Shown one piece after another: positions 58,395 through 64,000 of a stretch of 64,000 bases of DNA. Position 1 is the stretch's first letter. Every line of letters starts with the position of its first letter. The DNA is from Bryoerythrophyllum caledonicum. Taxonomy: Eukaryota > Streptophyta > Bryopsida > Pottiales > Pottiaceae. Location of the stretch: positions 2,606,501 through 2,670,500 of the forward strand of contig OZ020521.1 in the NCBI GenBank assembly GCA_963971425.1. The letters are read 5' to 3'. The notes below the pieces were generated by a model that was not told the DNA's origin, did not search any database, and saw nothing but the letters and a program-made list of their open reading frames with translations. A program made the position numbers and the translations under genes.

Positions 58395-59050
58395 TAAAGG
58401 AGTATACTACAATGAGTGTATGGTGATTGGCATGTAGGATATATGCAAGAGTAGTCTTCCACTTGGTTATGTAAGGCGTTTGGTAACAATTGACCAATAA
58501 ATCCGAGAGGTTTTTCCCATTGTTTGACTACATCACCAAGTGCAAGAATATATGCAATATGTTGATTTTCTTCTTCTTAAGTATCACGTTCCATGAGTAA
58601 TATATTCAAATCAATTGCCATTCATTGCGCAGTGTTTTAGTTTACATAATTGCATACTTTGTATAGTTACTTGACAAGCTTCTTTCCAAAAACATACTAT
58701 TAAGTATGAAACAAATATTTATCAAATTGTAACCAAGTTCCATATCAAATTTGTCAAAAATGCCAAAAAAAAACTTATTGAATTAACATTTTTGGTTATA
58801 TTGAAAATTGTTCTCAGATCCTAATTTTTTTTTTTTAAAATCAGGAAATGAAACAAAACTTAATTTGATCCAACGCATTGGCCGCCGCTGTCACTAAGTG
58901 CACTTTTAAAAGGCCAAGTGCATAATTGCTTAATTGCGTGTTATACTATACCATATAAGGGTATATGTAATTAATCATTGGTTGCCCTTCCATGCCCATA
59001 GGTGTTTGATTAAGTCTCTTTTAAGTTGATAATGGGCCTCCTCATCAATT
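58395..59050. other. AT-rich flank with the shared motif
   Basis: 3' flank of the DUF7869-like gene. It holds the second 31-bp repeat and then the decayed 3' end of the Harbinger transposase. Confidence 0.5.
58912..58942 (+). repeat. 31-bp direct repeat, copy 2
   Basis: Identical to 48769-48799. It lies 518 bp after the stop of the DUF7869-like gene. The palindrome is less perfect here: TGCACTT, then TTAAAA, then the GGCCAAGTGCA arm. Confidence 0.9.
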
Positions 59051-60138
59051 ATATTGGCCATCTCACTTGCATACTTCTTGACAAACAACAATTGCTCTAG
59101 CTGTTGGTGTTCTTTACGTTGGATGCTACCAATGAATTCCGAGGTGGAATCCCATAGGTAATCCTAGTTCAACTTAAGATACGGTTCCTCATCCTTGATA
59201 ATCATGTTGTGTAGAACTATACAGGCTATCCATATGGTTATTATCTCAGACTTCTTCTACTGTCGTGCAGGATTTCTTGAGATTCCCCACCGTTGCAATA
59301 AACTCCAAAAACATGTTTGATATCCTTCTAAGCGGCCTCCTGCTTCTTTGTATAATATTTGTACTTCTCACCTTCATGATCAGCTATGGCTTCCATGAAG
59401 ATACTCCAATTTGGATAGATCTCGTTTGCTACAAGGTAGCAATAGTTGTATTCAGGATTATTAACAATGAATTTAACTTGAGGTCCTTTACATTTAATAT
59501 TATTCATCAACAATGGATTCCTATCGATGACATTAATGTCGTTGTTTGAACCCAACATTCCAATAAAAATATAGCAAAACCAAAGATTTTGAGAGGCAAT
59601 TGCCTCCACAATGACGGATCTACTTCCATCTTTGTTCTGGTATTGTCTGTGCCAAGCGATAGGGCAATTCTTACAGTTCCAATGTGTGCAATCGATAAAA
59701 CCAAACATATTGGAAAAGCTCTAGAGCTTGTTAATATCCAATTGCTTCTGTATATCTTCATCCATGGGCTGCCACAAGCAATGACCCTCGAAAATCTTTA
59801 GAACATCGGTTACAAACCTCTTGAAACTCTTTTGGGCGGTTGACTCCGCTATGGCGCTATGCATACATATTCGTCGATGAAATCCACCGCTATGCCACCA
59901 CTCGAGATACGGAAGGCGGCCGTTATCTTTTGAATAGAAGATAATCTAAGCCGCCCCACAACATCTCTTTTTGCTTTAAGTATGGATCATAATCCACTAC
60001 AACGTCATGGTTTCGTAGAAAGAGGGGCTTGCGCATGCAAAAGCAATGCCGAAAAAATTCACATCATGCATGATTTGCTTATGGCTATGCCAAGTTGATG
60101 TAGGCAAACCAAAATGCATCCAAAAATCAATCAACACA
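59020..60138 (-). pseudogene. PIF/Harbinger transposase, broken
   Basis: DDE nuclease of the PIF/Harbinger superfamily. Minus-strand blocks in order: FACASPLFLRNHDVVVDYDP, WGGLDYLLFKR, AIAESTAQKSFKRFV, GFIDCTHWNCKNCPIAWHRQ (first D), GMLGSNNDINVIDRNPLL (second D), YYLV-like YCYLVANEIYPNW, KKQEAA, then a decayed end IVLHNMIIKDE. Several stops and frameshifts are present, and the Arg-Glu-rich terminal catalytic part is damaged. The N-terminal side is cut at 60139 by a Helitron. The partner Myb-like gene is at 61.0-61.6 kb on the same strand. Confidence 0.85.
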
Positions 60139-60436
60139 TCTATATCTATAAAAGAATACAGGATGACAAACGATCCTTTTGGATGAACGCGTCGATGGAT
60201 GCACGCGTAGATGAAAAACGCTTTTGGATGAAAAGCTAAACGTTAGGGTTTTGGATAAAAGGACGGGGCGGGGATGGGGGCGGGGATGGGGATGGGGACG
60301 GGGACGGGGACGGCGACGGGGGATGGGGGACGGGGGACGGGGGGACGATGGATTGGAGGGAAAGGGCTAGGGGACGGGGAGGTGGGGACTCAACACAAAA
60401 AAATGTTGTGTCTGGAGGACACAGGTAACACTCTAG
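60139..60436 (+). mobile_element. Mini-Helitron, 298 bp, with a G-rich core
   Basis: Starts TCTATATCTATAAAAG after an A and ends CACTCTAG before a T. A perfect 6-bp stem TGTGTC/GACACA with a 5-bp loop (60407-60423) lies 9 bp before CTAG. All three marks are those of Helitrons. It inserted into the Harbinger transposase region. No coding sequence. Confidence 0.8.
60262..60390 (+). repeat. G-rich minisatellite, GGGGAC/GGGGAT
   Basis: About 130 bp of GGGGA(C/T) hexamers and variants with more than 15 runs of four or more G on the plus strand. It is strongly predicted to form G-quadruplexes. It is located inside the mini-Helitron. Confidence 0.9.
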
Positions 60437-60999
60437 TATTTTTATAATTAGAATCTTTGAAATAGCGTCCAATAATATGGCAATTGTTTACCAAATTGCG
60501 TAATACATCAAAATTTTGAACACATGCCGTACTAAACAAAAATTTCTAATACGTGCCCAAGATAATTGAATAGGCAAATGTCCTTTGTATCTAAAAAATT
60601 AGCCAACAAAAGTGTTGTACATAGCGTGGTCAACATTCAGGCTTTAAGCTTTGTTAACATAACAAGAGAACAATAAATTCATAGAAAAGTGTAGGTGAAG
60701 ATGTTTGAGAAATCCTCAAACCTATTGCTAGGTCTAGCGCCTCCACCTCCAGATGTCAAGGGGCTGCCACTATGAGGTCAGGGGAGCCATCATCTTCTAT
60801 GCTTCCTAGACTCTGTACAATAATGTAGAAGTGAGTGAACATAGCCTATGCATTTTGAAGGCATTTCAAGTGTCTACAATAAATACATGATTGTAAAGGG
60901 TAAGAGATTGTACAAATTCTACCTCGAGTTCTGAATTGACAGAAACCATTAAAGTTCTATGGTTAGGGAGAGGGGTCGTGGAGTTGAAGTTGCACTTTG

Positions 61000-61620
61000 G
61001 GATGCTGTTTATTCTTCCATAGCTTGCTCATAGAGTAATGTGTAATATTTTGTGCCCTCAAGCGGCAAAGGAGGGGGGCATTGAAAAGAATTGCATATAT
61101 GTAGTCCTCTCCTACAAATCCACAACCTTCTCCATCATTGTCGTCCTCCTCTCATGCAATTCTACCATCTTTTTAGTAGCTTTCTTATATTCCTTGCTAA
61201 TATTCTTGATCTTCACGCCCACCTTTGAAACCGCCTTTGTTTTCTTATTTCCGGTCGGCTGCTCTAGAGGGTCCCCGGTAGGTCGCACCAAAGTCCCCTC
61301 CCTCTCTTGTGGTAGTGATGCAAATGTGGTCGTAGGTTTCCTCTTCCCATCATTAGTCAAACTCCTCCATTTCTCTTTGTCCTTGAGATACCTCTAGCAC
61401 TTCAAGTACCCAGAAGGTTTGGGCTTATTTCCACCTCCAAGACATAATTTGAAATATAGATCCTTCGTTTCGTCCATCGGTCCTCTTTGTTTGTTCTAGA
61501 TTTGTTCATGAGCTGTACTAGGCTGTAGAATCCGTTGAACTTTGTCACGTCCCTATTGATCTCCTGCCATTTAGTGTCCAAGCTCTACATCCGGCGTAAA
61601 GGAACGTTGTGTGGCTTCAT
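61000..61620 (-). pseudogene. Harbinger Myb/SANT-like partner protein, remnant
   Basis: From about 61620 the minus strand reads KPHNVPLRRM, then after a stop SLDTKWQEINRDVTKFNGFY and SLVQLMNKSRTN, typical of the Myb/SANT-like DNA-binding partner of Harbinger transposases in plants. Downstream frames keep EREGTLVRPTGDPLEQPTGN and a Lys-rich helix (KIKNISKEYKKATKKMVEL). Stops and frameshifts are frequent. Gene order and strand match the transposase at 59-60 kb, so both belong to one decayed element. Confidence 0.7.
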
Positions 61621-63249
61621 GTTCTTGTACGCCTCGTGAATCCTTTCCCCAAAAGGTATAAGTTTTTGTCCACTCCCTCTAATAGAATCCGCAGATGTTT
61701 GGATTGAGGCACGACAAAGAGACACGCACTCGGTGTCCAAAAGTTTGAGTCGCGGGCCGTTTTCACAGCACTACCAAAAGCCATAGTAGCAGATCTAATT
61801 TTGGAACGAGGCACCAATGAAGGAAGAACTAAAAATTCAATCTAAAACAATATAACTTTGGTTTCACTAGCAATGAAGGTACTAAACATGTGATTGGAAA
61901 GTAATATGAATAAATCTAGGAATGCAACACTTTAGATTTTTTCCTAAAAAAACTTATAATAAAAATCTATAGAAAAGGGGGAAAAAATTTCAAGTCAATT
62001 GTACCTTAGAATAAGTAAATAAAAGGAAAAAAACTAAATCTTAAATCACTCATAAGAATCAATTGGAGCAATGCATGTTCTTTGCTTATGAATATAGAGA
62101 CTGAACACTCTTCAACAAGAACTATTTATGTGCATGTGATATTATTTGAACCTAACATACAAAAGCACAAGTGAGTAAAAGAGAGTAAAAGTATTAGTTT
62201 ACCTTGACTGCAGGGTAGGTAAGATTGTTTGCAATTGCAATTGCAGGAGGCAAGGAACAAAATCCTCCGAGCTTCTTAATTGGTTTGTTGAAAAATAAGA
62301 TAAAATTAAACAATTTTTTTAAATTTTTAATAAGAAAAAAGTTACCACATTAAAATACACTCCTCTTTTAGAACTTGTATTGGACAGAGTAAGAGTAAAA
62401 TATGTGCTAGTATATACGATTAAAATTGGCGTTCACATGTTCATGATATGTAGATAGAAGAAACATAAAGAACGCACATGAAAACCTTCATGAATGCCTA
62501 TGTTTTGACACAATAGAGGAATTTTCAAATTTAAAAAACACAACCTTTACCTAAAAACAAAAGCAAGGAAAAATGATTTGCAACTACGTAAAACAAGAGC
62601 AGGAAATTGCACAACATGGAAAGAATAAACTTCATAAACTTGAGGAGGAAGATGATTTGTAGCAGCAAAGGAATGATGGGTGGCCGCACCTTTAGAAACT
62701 AGAGGAGGAAGAGGAAATAAGTGTGTATCTAAGGTAGAGGCACCCAATTCGGATCCGCCACCCAATTCCGATCAGTAGAGTATGGAAGGCATGGTGCATG
62801 AAAATGGCAAATGCTTGAAATGGTGCATGAAGTGACCTAAAACCGATAACCCAAAATCTGAAAACACTTGTCATTATTGGCATTGGGACATGATTTGTGC
62901 AATTTTGGATTGCTCCACCTCAATTGAGCTCTCATTGGTGGCCTTCCCTTGAAAGTTGAACAAGACCGATCAGTATTGGGTACCCTCCATGAGTTGATTA
63001 TCCATGGCATGTCTTCTCTCTTTTTACTCACTCTCACTTATTGGCATTGGGTGAAGGAGGGCACCAAATCTAACCTACTTTGTAATTTGATTATGGGTGT
63101 TGCGGTTCGTAGAGTCAGTATTCCTCCGGAATACACCTAATCGTCACTAAATGCTTCCAAAGTAACCGCTCCGGTTTTGTTCCCACAGAGACCTAATGTT
63201 CTTTTCCAAATACTCCCAATTACTAAACTACCACACCGGTCGTTTAAGG
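61621..63249. other. AT-rich, no gene recognised
   Basis: Likely includes the outer end of the Harbinger element. No terminal repeats could be placed. Short frames have no recognisable domain. Confidence 0.4.
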
Positions 63250-64000
63250 GTTAGCTAGTCTCTTTACTTATGTATTATAGACTCGGTTCCTGTCGGAGTC
63301 CGGATTTTGTACAACGGCTTCCGGAAATAGTTTCCGGAAGTCCGGAGGATAGTTTGATTTGTCTCTGTTCCTCCTCAGAGAGTCTTCTGGAGTTTTTAAG
63401 CAAGTGGGCGAAGTCCACTGATCCTGTTTTGTGTAAGTGGCTACATTTCTCACTGCCTTGTGACTTTAAGTGGCTAGACACCCACTGCTCGGAACTTATA
63501 GTAACCGGATACCACTCTCCCTACTCTGCTAACCGGTGATTTGATGGCTGCTACCGGACTTAGACTCTTACAACATCCGGATGGCCTTCCAGACACGGTC
63601 ACACAGAGACAAGTCTGGACTACAACGACATTCCGATAAGTGTGCTTGTGACTCTCCGGAGCGGATGTTACCATACGCCAGAAGTATTCTATCTAGACCT
63701 ACGCATCAGGTTTTTTCCTATCTTGGGGGAGAATTCTGGTTTTGACCGGAACCCAGGTTAACACGGATTCTTCCGTGTCCTAGAGATTACCAGGAACACC
63801 TCTGCAGTTCATCTCCTCCCCTCCTGGCTACTTCCGGACCCTGAGGCCTGGAGACTACTAGGCACACCTCTGCAATAGTCCTCCAACTCTCCCACGCGAT
63901 CTCCTAACACGGATCCGGACCAGTTTCTCTCTTAGCGAACTAGTTATCACGCCACTAGCGGAGGGTACTTACACAAACACACACACAAGAATGGATATGA
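63250..64000. repeat. TCCGGA-rich segment at the window edge
   Basis: GC content rises and the word TCCGGA or TTCCGGA occurs about ten times. Two related blocks, GAGATTACCAGGAACACCTCTGCA (63783-63806) and GAGACTACTAGGCACACCTCTGCA (63850-63873), are about 67 bp apart. The segment runs off the window, so its identity is open; a retroelement end is possible. Confidence 0.35.

Noticed and set aside
60236-60472. Pro-Ser-rich open frame
   Set aside because: It is a translation of the GGGGAC minisatellite in a Helitron.

Overview
The window looks like nuclear DNA of a land plant. Evidence: TTTAGGG-type interstitial repeats near 16.3 and 16.9 kb, two intron-containing plant genes with GT-AG introns, and a very AT-rich, transposon-packed background. 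The kinase with an HNDxxPxN loop and the oomycete/fungus/animal-flavoured DNA transposons (piggyBac, Tc1 DD34E, a Phytophthora-like pogo) make a non-seed plant (bryophyte, lycophyte or fern) my best guess. That is inference, not proof.

Layout. 0-3.1 kb: broken piggyBac transposase (minus) with a 200-bp assembly gap. 3.4-3.7 kb: three tandem hairpin units. 7.8-8.4 kb: two Mutator-like MITEs (third copy at 36.1 kb). 8.44-15.87 kb: nest of pogo-type elements with TA target duplications, carrying a Tc1 insertion and a truncated LINE. 16.9-31 kb: a cluster of broken genes, most preceded by a CpG-rich array of about 21-bp repeats. It holds a fragment related to the 49-51 kb gene, a protein-kinase-like gene, three paralogs of an unrecognised coiled-coil family (one with a RING-like finger) and a hAT transposase. 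31-38 kb: AT-rich DNA with a mini-Helitron and a Tigger-like element.

38.1-40.8 kb is an intact-looking five-exon SLC13/dicarboxylate transporter (minus). 42.2-45.2 kb is an intact-looking four-coding-exon alpha-crystallin-domain gene of the IDM3 type (plus). 45.9-58.9 kb holds three large, nearly intact, intronless genes: a protein with a degenerate methyltransferase-like layout, an unrecognised RGR-repeat protein (minus), and a DUF7869-like protein with a candidate DDE triad. The two plus-strand genes share a 31-bp sequence 520-560 bp past their stops. 59-61.6 kb: decayed PIF/Harbinger element split by a G-rich mini-Helitron. The last 0.75 kb is rich in TCCGGA.

The most unusual signal is the set of five arrays with about 21-bp period (two helical turns). 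They point toward the gene they precede and in two cases run up to a TATA box. One lies between two divergent TATA boxes and so looks like a bidirectional promoter for the kinase gene and the RING-family gene. This suggests a promoter architecture shared by a locally expanded gene cluster.
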